In this document: one piece after another, positions 1 through 7,341 of the stretch | How positions within the stretch are numbered: the first letter of the stretch is position 1 | Layout: each line of letters begins with the position of its first letter | Made by a program: the position numbers and the translations under genes | NCBI RefSeq assembly: GCF_012931845.1 | Contig: NZ_CP051884.1 | Location: forward strand, 2,604,001 to 2,668,000 | Origin: Cellulomonas taurus | GTDB lineage: Bacteria; Actinomycetota; Actinomycetes; Actinomycetales; Cellulomonadaceae | Reading direction: 5' to 3' | Length of the DNA stretch: 64,000 nt | Notes under the pieces: model-generated | What the model saw: the letters and a program-made list of their open reading frames with translations, nothing else | Database searches by the model: none | What the model was told of the DNA's origin: nothing

Positions 1-360
1 GTGGGCGATCGCCTCGACATGCCGCCGACCGACCTCGCGCTGCAGAGCGGCACCCTCCTCGGTCAGGGTGACCAGCACACCGCGTCCGTCCTCCGGCGCC
101 CGGTCCCGGCGCACCCACCCGGCCGCCGCGAGCCGTTCCACCATCCGGCTCAGGCTCGGCTGGCTGAGCAGACTGGACTCGGCGAGCTCGCGCAGCCGCA
201 GCCGCTGGTCGGCGGCACCCGAGAGCGTGAACAGGACGTCGTACTCCCGCATCGTGATCCGGTCCCAGATCGGGTCGCGCTGCAATCGGCGCATGATCGC
301 GACCTGGGCGCGGAACAGCTCCTCCCACGCCGCTGCCGCCAGCCGCTTGTCGCCGGTCAT
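1..360 (-). CDS. MarR-family transcriptional regulator (3' end cut by window edge)
   Basis: Reading the reverse strand from the ATG at 358-360 gives 120 codons with no stop before the window edge, beginning MTGDKRLAAAAWEELFR. The middle holds a winged helix-turn-helix (RLRELAESSLLSQPSLSRMVERL), followed by the charged wing RRDRAPEDGRGVLVTLT that is typical of MarR proteins. Family members are dimeric repressors that often sense phenolic ligands. The C-terminal dimerisation helix is outside the window. It is divergent from the NYN gene at 424, with only 63 bases between them, so it may regulate that gene; this is inference. The family call is strong, the ligand unknown. Confidence 0.85.
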   Translation of the reverse strand, partial: MTGDKRLAAAAWEELFRAQVAIMRRLQRDPIWDRITMREYDVLFTLSGAADQRLRLRELAESSLLSQPSLSRMVERLAAAGWVRRDRAPEDGRGVLVTLTEEGAALQREVGRRHVEAIAH

Positions 361-410
361 CGCCGCTCCCTCACCTGAGTCCACGAGCGCCATCATCGCC
401 GAGGCGGCCG

Positions 411-416
411 TACGCT
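411..416 (+). promoter_or_regulatory. -10 hexamer of the NYN gene (leaderless mRNA)
   Basis: TACGCT lies 7 bases before the ATG at 424. A transcript starting at the normal distance from this hexamer would begin at or next to the start codon, and no Shine-Dalgarno sequence is present. Confidence 0.5.
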
Positions 417-423
417 GGGCCGC

Positions 424-975
424 ATGACCACCACCTACGTCCTGGTCGACGGCGAGAACATCGACGCCACCCTCGGGTCGTCGATCCTCAACGGTCGACC
501 CACCCCGGAGCAGCGACCCCGGTGGGAGCGGGTGCTGGACTTCGCGGAGCGGGTCTGGGACCAGGACACCAAGGGGTTGTTCTTCCTCAACGCCACCAGC
601 GGCACGATGCCGATGGCCTTCGTCCAGGCCCTGCTCGCGATCGGGTTCCAGCCGATCCCGCTGTCCGGTGAGGGCAAGGTCGTGGACATCGGTATCAAGC
701 GCACCCTGGCGGCGCTGGCCGACCGGGACGGCGACGTGCTGCTCGCCTCGCACGACGGCGACTTCGCGCCGGAGATGGAGACCCTGCTCGAGGACGAGGA
801 CCGGCGGGTCGGGCTGCTCGCGTTCCGGGAGTTCACCAGCAGCCAGCTGTCCCACCTGGTGGAGGACGGGCTGGAGACCTTCGACCTGGAGTCGGACGTC
901 AAGGCGTTCAACGTGACGCTGCCCCGGCTGCGGATCATCCCGCTGGACGAGTTCGACCCGCTGCGGTTCCTGTAG
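424..975 (+). CDS. NYN-domain (PIN-like) putative ribonuclease
   Basis: A 183-residue protein that consists of a single NYN domain, the PIN-like fold of putative metal-dependent RNases. The expected acidic positions are visible: LVDGENID at residues 7-14, VVDIGIKRTLAAL near 76-88 and LLASHDGDF near 96-104. A role in RNA processing is the family expectation; no substrate can be named. The start is the ATG just after a -10 box, so the message is probably leaderless. It begins a short co-directional run with the DUF1697 gene (10-base gap) and the HIT gene. Confidence 0.8.
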   Translation: MTTTYVLVDGENIDATLGSSILNGRPTPEQRPRWERVLDFAERVWDQDTKGLFFLNATSGTMPMAFVQALLAIGFQPIPLSGEGKVVDIGIKRTLAALADRDGDVLLASHDGDFAPEMETLLEDEDRRVGLLAFREFTSSQLSHLVEDGLETFDLESDVKAFNVTLPRLRIIPLDEFDPLRFL

Positions 976-984
976 GGCCGGCGC

Positions 985-1554
985 GTGGACACCGACGTCC
1001 CCGTCGTCGCCCTGCTGCAGGCGGTCAACCTCGGTCGCTACGGCACGGTGCCGATGCCGCGGCTGCGCGAGGTCACCGCCGCGCTCGGGCACCGCGACGT
1101 CTCGACCTGGTTGGCGACCGGCAACCTGATGCTGCGTCCGCGACCGGACTTCACCGGGGACCGGGCCGCGCTGGTCGCCGAGCTCACCGACCACCTGCGG
1201 GCGGAGCTGGACCTGCCGCTCGGGATGGTGGTACGGACCCTGCCGCAGCTGGAGGCGGTGATCGACGCCAACCCGTATCCGCAGGCGGCGGCCGACCGCC
1301 CGTCCAAGCTGCTGGTGATGTTCTACGACGCACCGGTCACCGCCGGAACGCCGGATCTGAGCGCCTACGGCCCGGAGTCGACCACCTTCCACGGCGAGGA
1401 GGGCTACATCGACTACGTGGACGGGATCGGCAGGTCCCGGCTGACCGGCGCGGTGCTGGACCGCACCGCCGGTGCGAAGGGCTCCGGGCGGAACTGGAAC
1501 ACCGTGCTCGCGGTCACCCGCAAGCTGCGGGAGCTGGGTACCGTGGCCGGATGA
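985..1554 (+). CDS. DUF1697 domain protein
   Basis: A 189-residue protein starting at GTG with VVALLQAVNLGRYGTVPM, the N-terminal signature of DUF1697 (the usual form is LLRGINVGG). The segment WLATGNLML matches the conserved strand, and the C-terminal RNWNTVLAV is the conserved end of the family. The function is unknown. The stop overlaps the HIT-gene start (ATGA at 1551-1554), so the two genes are probably translationally coupled. Confidence 0.8.
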   Translation: MDTDVPVVALLQAVNLGRYGTVPMPRLREVTAALGHRDVSTWLATGNLMLRPRPDFTGDRAALVAELTDHLRAELDLPLGMVVRTLPQLEAVIDANPYPQAAADRPSKLLVMFYDAPVTAGTPDLSAYGPESTTFHGEEGYIDYVDGIGRSRLTGAVLDRTAGAKGSGRNWNTVLAVTRKLRELGTVAG

Positions 1555-1997
1555 GCACCCTGTTCACCCGCATCATCGCCGGCGAGATCCCGGGCCGGTT
1601 CGTCTGGGCGGACGACCTCTGCGTCGCCTTCGGCACGATCGCGCCGATCACCGACGGGCACATGCTGGTGGTGCCCCGCTCGGAGGTACCCCGGTTCACG
1701 GACGCCGACGACGACCTGCTCGCGCACCTGAGCCGGGTCGCCAAGCGGATCGGGACCGCCCAGCAGCAGGCATTCGACGCACCGCGGGCCGCGCTGCTGG
1801 TCGCCGGGTTCGAGGTGCCGCACCTGCACCTGCACGTGCTGCCCGCCTGGGGCGAGGGCGAGCTCAGCTTCGCCAACGCGCGCCAGGACGTGCCGGGCGA
1901 TCAGCTGGACGCGTCGGCCGAGCGGGTGCGGACCGCACTGCGTGACGCCGGGCACTCGGCGTTCGTTCCGGCGGCTCTGGGGTCGGCGAGCCGCTGA
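1551..1997 (+). CDS. HIT-family hydrolase
   Basis: 148 residues. The histidine triad HLHLHVLPAW (residues 91-100) is the active-site motif of HIT nucleotide hydrolases/transferases, and the N-terminus FTRIIAGEIPGRFVWAD is typical of the Hint/HinT-like branch. These enzymes hydrolyse AMP or phosphoramidate conjugates in the cytosol. It overlaps the preceding gene by four bases (ATGA) and converges on the SDR gene that ends at 2007. Confidence 0.88.
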   Translation: MSTLFTRIIAGEIPGRFVWADDLCVAFGTIAPITDGHMLVVPRSEVPRFTDADDDLLAHLSRVAKRIGTAQQQAFDAPRAALLVAGFEVPHLHLHVLPAWGEGELSFANARQDVPGDQLDASAERVRTALRDAGHSAFVPAALGSASR

Positions 1998-2006
1998 CGG
2001 CGGGGC

Positions 2007-2822
2007 TCAGGCCACCGGGTCGTCATCGCCCCAGGCGGCCAGCCGCAGGGTGCGCGCATCCGCCGCGACGATCCGCTCCGCGTGCGCGAGCAACGACTCC
2101 TCGGTGTCGGTCCCCGCACGCACGAACCGGCCGGACAGCGCGTCCAGGCGACCGGAGCCGAAGGCGTCGATCAGATCGACGCTGGCCTCCACCGGGGTCC
2201 ACTCGGCGCGACCGTCGTGCAGCGGCATCGCCTGGGTCATGTCGGTGACCACGACACCGGGGGCGACGTCCAGCACGCGCACGCCCCGGTCGGCGACCTG
2301 GGTGTGCACCATCGTGGTGAGCCGGGCCAGGGCGCCCTTGCTGATCCCGTAGCCGGTGTAGACCGGCGAGGGCCGGTGACCGGAGCCGGAGTTGATGTTG
2401 ACGATGTGCCCGGCACCGCGGGCGAGCATCCCCGGCAGCGCGGCGTGGGTGACCAGCAGCGGACCGCGGACGTTGACCTCGATCACCCGCCACACGTCCT
2501 CGACGTCGTCGGCTGCCAGGTCGACCTCCTGACGTTCGATCACCCCGGCGTTGTTCACCAGCAGACCGATCCCGCCCAGGCCCTGCTCGGCGGCGGCCAC
2601 CACGGCGGTGACCTGGTCGGCGACCGTGACGTCGGCGGGCAGGGTCAGCACGGTGCGGTCGGGGTGCGCGGCGCGGATCTCGGCGGCGACCGCGTCCAGG
2701 TGCTCGGCGGTGCGACCCACCAGGGCCAGCTCCCACCCCGCGGCGGCCAGTCCCCGGGCCAGGCCGCGGCCGATCCCCCGTCCGGCGCCGGTGACGAGTG
2801 CGGTACGCGGCTGGTTGCTCAT
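2007..2822 (-). CDS. Short-chain dehydrogenase/reductase (SDR)
   Basis: 271 residues from the ATG at 2822 (MSNQPRTALVTGAG). It has the classical SDR cofactor motif TGAGRGIG, the NNAG motif, the catalytic serine in NINSGSG and the YGISK (YxxxK) catalytic pair. It is a soluble NAD(P)-dependent oxidoreductase; the substrate cannot be read from sequence. An in-frame ATG three codons upstream (2831) is possible. It is divergent from nhaA, with about 100 bases between the start codons. Confidence 0.88.
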   Translation of the reverse strand: MSNQPRTALVTGAGRGIGRGLARGLAAAGWELALVGRTAEHLDAVAAEIRAAHPDRTVLTLPADVTVADQVTAVVAAAEQGLGGIGLLVNNAGVIERQEVDLAADDVEDVWRVIEVNVRGPLLVTHAALPGMLARGAGHIVNINSGSGHRPSPVYTGYGISKGALARLTTMVHTQVADRGVRVLDVAPGVVVTDMTQAMPLHDGRAEWTPVEASVDLIDAFGSGRLDALSGRFVRAGTDTEESLLAHAERIVAADARTLRLAAWGDDDPVA

Positions 2823-2917
2823 ACCGACCATCGTCGCATCGCGCTGGGCATACTGGCCCGACCAGCGACGTTGGCACCGGTCGGACACCAACCGATCAGC
2901 AGAGCAGGGAGCCGCCC

Positions 2918-2947
2918 GTGACGACCGAACCGTGCCCGCACCGATGA
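2918..2947 (+). CDS. Possible nine-codon leader ORF upstream of nhaA
   Basis: A GTG at 2918 is preceded by an AGGGAG Shine-Dalgarno-like sequence at a proper distance and opens a frame of nine codons (VTTEPCPHR). Its TGA at 2945-2947 overlaps the nhaA ATG at 2944 as ATGA. The nhaA ATG itself has no visible ribosome site, so the leader could load ribosomes for coupled translation. This is inference from a very short frame, and chance is possible. Confidence 0.3.
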   Translation: MTTEPCPHR

Positions 2948-4314
2948 GCGGGCCCCTGACGCCGGGGCCGTCACTGCGGGTCCGTCTACCGTCGGTGAAC
3001 CCCTCGGTGCGGGACTTCCTGGCCACCGAGGCCGGGTCGGCGCTGGCCCTGCTCGCGGCGACCGTGCTCGCCCTGCTGTGGGCGAACAGCCCGTGGTCGG
3101 CGGGCTACGACGCGCTGTGGTCCACCTCTGCCGGCTTCCACCTCGGGTCGTGGGGGCTGGACCTGAGCCTGCACCACTGGGTGAACGACGCCGCGATGGC
3201 GGTGTTCTTCTGCGTGGTCGGCCTGGAGATCAACCGTGAGGTGACCAGCGGGGAGCTGCGGGACCGGCGCACCATCGCGGTGCCCGCGCTCGGGGCGCTC
3301 GGCGGTCTGGCGGTTCCGGCGCTGATCTACCTGGCGTTCAACGGCGGCGGCGAGGCGGCACATGGCTGGGGGGTGGTGATGAGCACCGACACCGCGTTCC
3401 TGGTCGGCGTGCTCGCGCTGTTCGGACCCGCCTGCCCGGACCGGCTCCGGCTGTTCCTGCTCACGCTCGCGATCGTGGACGACATCGGGGCGATCACCGT
3501 GATGGCGGTGTTCTACACCGACGGGGTGAACTGGGCGGCGCTGGGGATCGCGGCGGTGCTGGTGGCCGGGCTGGTCGCGCTGCGCTGGCTCGGCGTGTGG
3601 CGGCTCACCCCGTACGCGCTGCTCGGGATCGCCCTGTGGTTCGCGGTGAACGCCTCCGGCGTGCACGCCACGCTGGCCGGGGTGCTGGTCGGCCTGCTGC
3701 TGCCGTCCCGGTCGATGGCCCGCGAGCACGTCGAGGACGTCCCGCAGTGGGCGGACGGGCTGGTCGCGGAGACCACCGCCGACCGTGAGCACCTGACCGA
3801 GCTGGCGGCGCGGGCCGCGGTCCCGGCGAGCGAGCGGCTGCAACGTCTGCTGCACCCGTGGAGCGCCTTCGTGATCGTCCCGGTCTTCGGCCTGGCGAAC
3901 GCCGGGGTGCGACTGGACGGGGACGCACTCCGGGCGGCGGCGACCTCCCCGGTGAGCATCGGCGTGGCGGTCGCGCTGGTGGTCGGGAACACCATCGGGA
4001 TCACCGGTGCCGCCACGATCGCGATCAGGACCGGGCTGGGTCAGTTGCCGGGCCGCGTGCGCTGGGGACACCTGCTGGGCGGAGCGGTGCTGGCCGGGAT
4101 CGGCTTCACGATCTCGCTGTTCATCGCCGAGCTGGCATTCGAGGGGGCGATCCAGGAGCAGGCGAAGATCGGCATCCTCGCCGGGTCGCTGATCGCCGCG
4201 GTGCTGGGCAGCGTCCTGCTGCGGGTGCTGGGCAACAAGCTGCCGCTGTGCTCCCCGGAGGAGGACCTGCCGCCCCGGCTGCCCACCGGGCCGTGGGCGG
4301 TCGGCTCGGTCTAG
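2944..4314 (+). CDS. nhaA: Na+/H+ antiporter NhaA
   Basis: 456 residues from the ATG at 2944, with about 11-12 hydrophobic segments. It has the conserved NhaA stretches VNDAAMAVFFCVVGLEI, MSTDTAFLVGVLAL and LAIVDDIGAI, the last containing the paired aspartates that bind Na+ and H+. GIGFTISLFI near the C-terminus is also a family hallmark. It exchanges cytoplasmic Na+ for external H+ across the inner membrane for pH and sodium tolerance. An in-frame GTG at 2932 is an alternative start. It is monocistronic; a repeat array follows it. Confidence 0.95.
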   Translation: MSGPLTPGPSLRVRLPSVNPSVRDFLATEAGSALALLAATVLALLWANSPWSAGYDALWSTSAGFHLGSWGLDLSLHHWVNDAAMAVFFCVVGLEINREVTSGELRDRRTIAVPALGALGGLAVPALIYLAFNGGGEAAHGWGVVMSTDTAFLVGVLALFGPACPDRLRLFLLTLAIVDDIGAITVMAVFYTDGVNWAALGIAAVLVAGLVALRWLGVWRLTPYALLGIALWFAVNASGVHATLAGVLVGLLLPSRSMAREHVEDVPQWADGLVAETTADREHLTELAARAAVPASERLQRLLHPWSAFVIVPVFGLANAGVRLDGDALRAAATSPVSIGVAVALVVGNTIGITGAATIAIRTGLGQLPGRVRWGHLLGGAVLAGIGFTISLFIAELAFEGAIQEQAKIGILAGSLIAAVLGSVLLRVLGNKLPLCSPEEDLPPRLPTGPWAVGSV

Positions 4315-4410
4315 TCGGGCAGGGCGCGTGTCGCGGGTGGCGGGTGGCGGACGGGCCTCGCGGGGGGGGGCACGACGTCGGCAGTTTCGGACAAGTGCGG
4401 CCCGGCGAAG

Positions 4411-4550
4411 TGCCGACCTCGGGCGCGAAATGCCGACCTCGGGCGCCAAGTGCCGACCTCGGGCGCGAGGTGCCGACCTCGGGCGCGAGGTGCCGACCTC
4501 GGGCGCGAGGTGCCGACCTCGGGCGCGAGGTGCCGACCTCGGGGGTGGGG
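4411..4550. repeat. Seven 20-bp tandem repeats with alternating hairpins
   Basis: Units start at 4411, 4431, 4451, 4471, 4491, 4511 and 4531, each beginning TGCCGACCTCGGGCG. The four central units (4451-4530) are essentially identical, while the outer ones have changed arms (CGAAAT, CCAAGT, GGGTGG). Each period contains ACCTCG-ggcg-CGAGGT, and the join between periods contains CGAGGT-gccg-ACCTCG, so the array can fold in two hairpin registers. A period of 20 is not a multiple of three, so it is not coding. It fills the convergent gap between nhaA and the DsbA-like gene. A run of nine G lies just upstream (4372-4380). Confidence 0.9.
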
Positions 4551-4564
4551 CAGGGGGCGGCGGG

Positions 4565-5122
4565 CTAGGCGGGTAGGGCGCGGCGCAGGGCGGGCAGGGT
4601 GAGGGCACCGCTGTACGGCTCGCCGTCGATGAACAGGGTGGGGGTGCCCGCGACGCCGAGGTCCAGGCCCGCGACGTAATCGGCCTCGACCCGATCGGCG
4701 AACCGCTGCGCGGCGGCCCCGGTCACCGACTCCGGGTCCACGCCGACCGTCCTGGCCACCGCGCGCAGGTCGGGCTCGGTGAGGCGGTTCTGCTGGGCGA
4801 ACAGGGCACGCTGCATCGGCCAGAACAGTCCCTGCTCGGCAGCCGCCTCCACCGCGAGCGCCGCGATCAGCGCGTGCGGGTGCACCTGGAACAGCGGGAA
4901 GTGCCGCCACACCAGGCGCACTCCCCCGTCGGACTCCGCGACCAGGCGGCGCAGCGGTTCCTCGACCTGGCGGCAGTACGGGCACTCGAGGTCGCCGAAC
5001 TCGGTGACGGTCACCGGCGCATCGGCGGCGCCCAGGATCAACCGGGCCGGTCCCTCCGGGTGCACGGCCGCCTCCGGGAGTCCGCCGGGTCCCGCCTCGC
5101 ACCGTTCCTGATCTGCGCTCAC
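4565..5122 (-). CDS. DsbA-family thioredoxin-fold protein
   Basis: 185 residues from a GTG at 5122. The active site CPYC sits in FGDLECPYCRQVEEPLRRL near residue 45, and the cis-proline loop is AGTPTLFIDG, so this is a thioredoxin fold with a DsbA-like helical insert. No signal peptide or membrane anchor is visible, so it is probably cytoplasmic, unlike periplasmic DsbA. It is the last gene of a reverse operon, 17 bases after the epimerase-like gene. Substrates are unknown. Confidence 0.82.
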   Translation of the reverse strand: MSADQERCEAGPGGLPEAAVHPEGPARLILGAADAPVTVTEFGDLECPYCRQVEEPLRRLVAESDGGVRLVWRHFPLFQVHPHALIAALAVEAAAEQGLFWPMQRALFAQQNRLTEPDLRAVARTVGVDPESVTGAAAQRFADRVEADYVAGLDLGVAGTPTLFIDGEPYSGALTLPALRRALPA

Positions 5123-5139
5123 CGCTGCATTGTGCGCGC

Positions 5140-6168
5140 TCAGGGCTTCAACGGCGGACTGGCGGTGCCCGCGCCGTCGAACAGCCCGGCCAGCAGGTCC
5201 CGCATCGCCTGCACCGAGGACCACCGGGGGCGGAAGTCGAGCTCGCGTTCGGCCCGGGAGTAGTCGAGCAGCGGCGCGCCGGCCGCCATGTCGAACCAGC
5301 CCGGGCCGATCGGAGCGAGCCGGGCGTGCCACGCGGCCCACAACGCGCGACGCACCGGGGCGTGCGGCACCTCGCGCCAGTTCGCGCGGGAGAGCACCTC
5401 GGCGACGTCGGCGGCCCGGATCACCCCGGTTCCAGCCAGGTTGAACGCGCCGGTCGCCTGCCGCACCACCACTTCCCGGATCCCGTCGGCCAGGTCGTCG
5501 GCGTGGATGGCCTGGACCCGCAGGCCCTCCGGCCAGGGGAGCACCGGCAGTCGGCCGTTCAAGACCTGCCGGGGCACGAAGGGCCCGAGGAACAGGCCCT
5601 TGATCTCCGATCCGGCTGCCCGTTGGAAGACCAGGGCCGGGCGAACCCGGGCGATCCTCAGCTCCGGGTGCCGTCGCTCCGCCTCGTCCAGCAGCCGCTC
5701 CTGCGCCGCCTTGTCCTGGCTGTAGTCCGAGGTGCGGAAGCCGTCGGTGACCCAGGACTCGTCCCGCGGGATGTCGTCGTGGACCGGGCTGTACGCCCCC
5801 ACCGAGGAGATCACCGCCAGATGCGGGACCCCGGCGCGGACGGTGGCCTCGATCACCCGGCGGGTGCCGTCGACATTGACCCGGCGCAACCGGTCCCGGT
5901 CGTGGCTGGGCTGGATCGCCCAGGCCAGGTGCACCACGGCGTCCGCCCCGGCGAAGGCCCGGCGCAGATGCTCCACGGTGCGGTCCTCGGGTCCGGTCGC
6001 CCCGATGTCGACCGGCCACCACTCGGCCACGTCGTAGGGCGGTGGCGGGGTCGTGTGCGGCACCCGGCGCGCGACCGCCCGCACCGAGGTGATCGACTCG
6101 TCGCCCCGCAGGCGGCGCAGCACCGCGGTGCCGACGTTGCCACTGGCCCCCACCACCACGACCCTCAT
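5140..6168 (-). CDS. NAD-dependent epimerase/dehydratase-family (extended SDR)
   Basis: 342 residues. The N-terminus MRVVVVGASGNVG is a Rossmann fold with GxxGxxG; SSVGAYSP and YSQDKAA supply the catalytic Ser and YxxxK pair, and the length fits extended SDRs such as NAD-dependent epimerases. It probably acts on a nucleotide sugar or a similar carbonyl substrate, not determinable here. The start overlaps the stop of the upstream gene by four bases (ATGA at 6165-6168), so it belongs to the reverse operon running from 6835 to 4565. Confidence 0.85.
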   Translation of the reverse strand: MRVVVVGASGNVGTAVLRRLRGDESITSVRAVARRVPHTTPPPPYDVAEWWPVDIGATGPEDRTVEHLRRAFAGADAVVHLAWAIQPSHDRDRLRRVNVDGTRRVIEATVRAGVPHLAVISSVGAYSPVHDDIPRDESWVTDGFRTSDYSQDKAAQERLLDEAERRHPELRIARVRPALVFQRAAGSEIKGLFLGPFVPRQVLNGRLPVLPWPEGLRVQAIHADDLADGIREVVVRQATGAFNLAGTGVIRAADVAEVLSRANWREVPHAPVRRALWAAWHARLAPIGPGWFDMAAGAPLLDYSRAERELDFRPRWSSVQAMRDLLAGLFDGAGTASPPLKP

Positions 6169-6671
6169 GCCTGTGCTCCCCCTCCGGTTCTGAATGCCTG
6201 TTGCCGGGCGCGCTCGCCGAGCCGGGTCAGCGTGGCGATCTGGGCGTCGGCGGCCGCGATCAGCTCCACCGGCTTGGCCGGGTCCAGGCCGAGGTCGGGC
6301 GCGTACACCCGCAGGGTCTCCCACAGGCCGCGCTTGGCGGTGACCGCCGCCCGCATCAGGTCGATCTCCAGCACCGCCGTCATCGGCGCGCTGGCGGCGA
6401 TCCGACCGTTGGGCTTGAGCCGACCGACCCGCTCGACCAGCGAGGTCGCCACCTGCTTCCACCGATGCGGGGTCAGGCCCCACTGCTGCATGGACCGTTC
6501 CAGCCAGTCCCGCTCATCCGGGATGTCGCTCGCGAGCTGCGCCAGCTCGGGACCCAGCGGGGTGTCGGCGAAGTCCTGCGCCATCCGCTGGATCCGGGCC
6601 GACCCGGCGGACGCACCCGAGAGATGGTCGGCCAGGTAGATCCGCAGCTGCTGCCGATCGACGCCGGTCAC
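6165..6671 (-). CDS. Conserved helical protein, probably ferritin-like fold
   Basis: 168 residues from a GTG at 6671, without signal peptide or membrane segment. The pattern YLADHLSGASAGSARIQRMA, then ERVGRLKPNG, then GLWETLRVYA resembles an actinobacterial hypothetical family predicted as an all-helical bundle; I recognise the family pattern but know no function. The usual di-iron E...ExxH ligands are not evident. It overlaps the micro-protein gene (GTGA at 6668-6671) and the epimerase-like gene (ATGA), so translation is probably coupled along the operon. Confidence 0.6.
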   Translation of the reverse strand: MTGVDRQQLRIYLADHLSGASAGSARIQRMAQDFADTPLGPELAQLASDIPDERDWLERSMQQWGLTPHRWKQVATSLVERVGRLKPNGRIAASAPMTAVLEIDLMRAAVTAKRGLWETLRVYAPDLGLDPAKPVELIAAADAQIATLTRLGERARQQAFRTGGGAQA

Positions 6672-6835
6672 GATGTGGATCGCGGGTTCAGGTTGTCCGG
6701 GTCGGCGTCGGTGTCGCCGTCCGAACCCTCGTGGTCGCCCTCTGCCTGAGCGCCGGTGCGGGGGTTGAGCATCTCCGGGTCGCTGTCCGGGTCCTGCTCG
6801 GGGTCGTAGGGCTGGGTGCTGTCGTCGGTGGTCAT
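6668..6835 (-). CDS. Small highly acidic protein (55 aa) with LNPR repeats
   Basis: Reading from the ATG at 6835 gives 55 codons, MTTDDSTQPYDPEQDPDSD onward, ending at a TGA that overlaps the next gene by four bases. It is dominated by Asp, Glu, Pro and Ser and contains two copies of an eight-residue motif, DPEMLNPR and DPDNLNPR. It is probably disordered. The overlap with the next gene and clean codon pattern support it as real. I do not recognise the family. It leads the reverse operon and is divergent from the lipoprotein gene. Confidence 0.6.
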   Translation of the reverse strand: MTTDDSTQPYDPEQDPDSDPEMLNPRTGAQAEGDHEGSDGDTDADPDNLNPRSTS

Positions 6836-6903
6836 GTCCTCACGGTGGCACCGGGTCGGCGGGTCCGCACCCGCAGATGCGGGCCGCCCGGGATGCGCGC
6901 ACG

Positions 6904-7341
6904 ATGCCGGTCATGGCGTGGCGACGGCTGCTGACGACGGTGCTGGTCGCGCTGCTGTGCGGCTGCGCGGTGGGCGAGCGACATCGTGACCCGGCGGAGG
7001 TGACCGCAAGCGTGCAGGACGCCGGCGACCAGGCGGCCTCGGCGGTGGCCACGGTGCGCACGGCGGTGGAGCTGCTGCGCGACGACCGGCTCGCGGTCAC
7101 GGTGGCCGACACCACCCAGGCCGACTCCATCCGGGTGTTGGAACAGGCGACCCGGACGCTGACCACCCTGGCACCGCCCACCCCCGGCACCCGGCACACC
7201 CGCGACGACTTGCTCGCGGCCGTGCAGCAGGCCACCACCGCCGTGGTCGCCGCCGGGGCGTGGATCGCCGGTGACCGCACCGGCAGCCCGGACCAGGTCC
7301 TGGCGATGCTCGCGGAGGCCGAGACGGCGGTGTCGGGATGA
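6904..7341 (+). CDS. Putative lipoprotein of the NRAMP-like operon
   Basis: 145 residues from the ATG at 6904 (an ATG at 6913 is equally possible). A basic start and hydrophobic core MAWRRLLTTVLVALLCGC form a lipoprotein signal with the lipidated Cys at residue 21. The mature part is about 125 residues, helical and Ala/Thr-rich, with no recognised domain. It overlaps the transporter gene by four bases (ATGA at 7338-7341), so it is likely an extracytoplasmic partner of that transporter; this is inference from context. Confidence 0.65.
   Translation: MPVMAWRRLLTTVLVALLCGCAVGERHRDPAEVTASVQDAGDQAASAVATVRTAVELLRDDRLAVTVADTTQADSIRVLEQATRTLTTLAPPTPGTRHTRDDLLAAVQQATTAVVAAGAWIAGDRTGSPDQVLAMLAEAETAVSG

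Noticed and set aside
4311..5102. Long overlapping frames through the 20-bp repeat array on both strands
   Set aside because: The period of 20 shifts frame each unit, and the frames overlap a well-supported DsbA-like gene.
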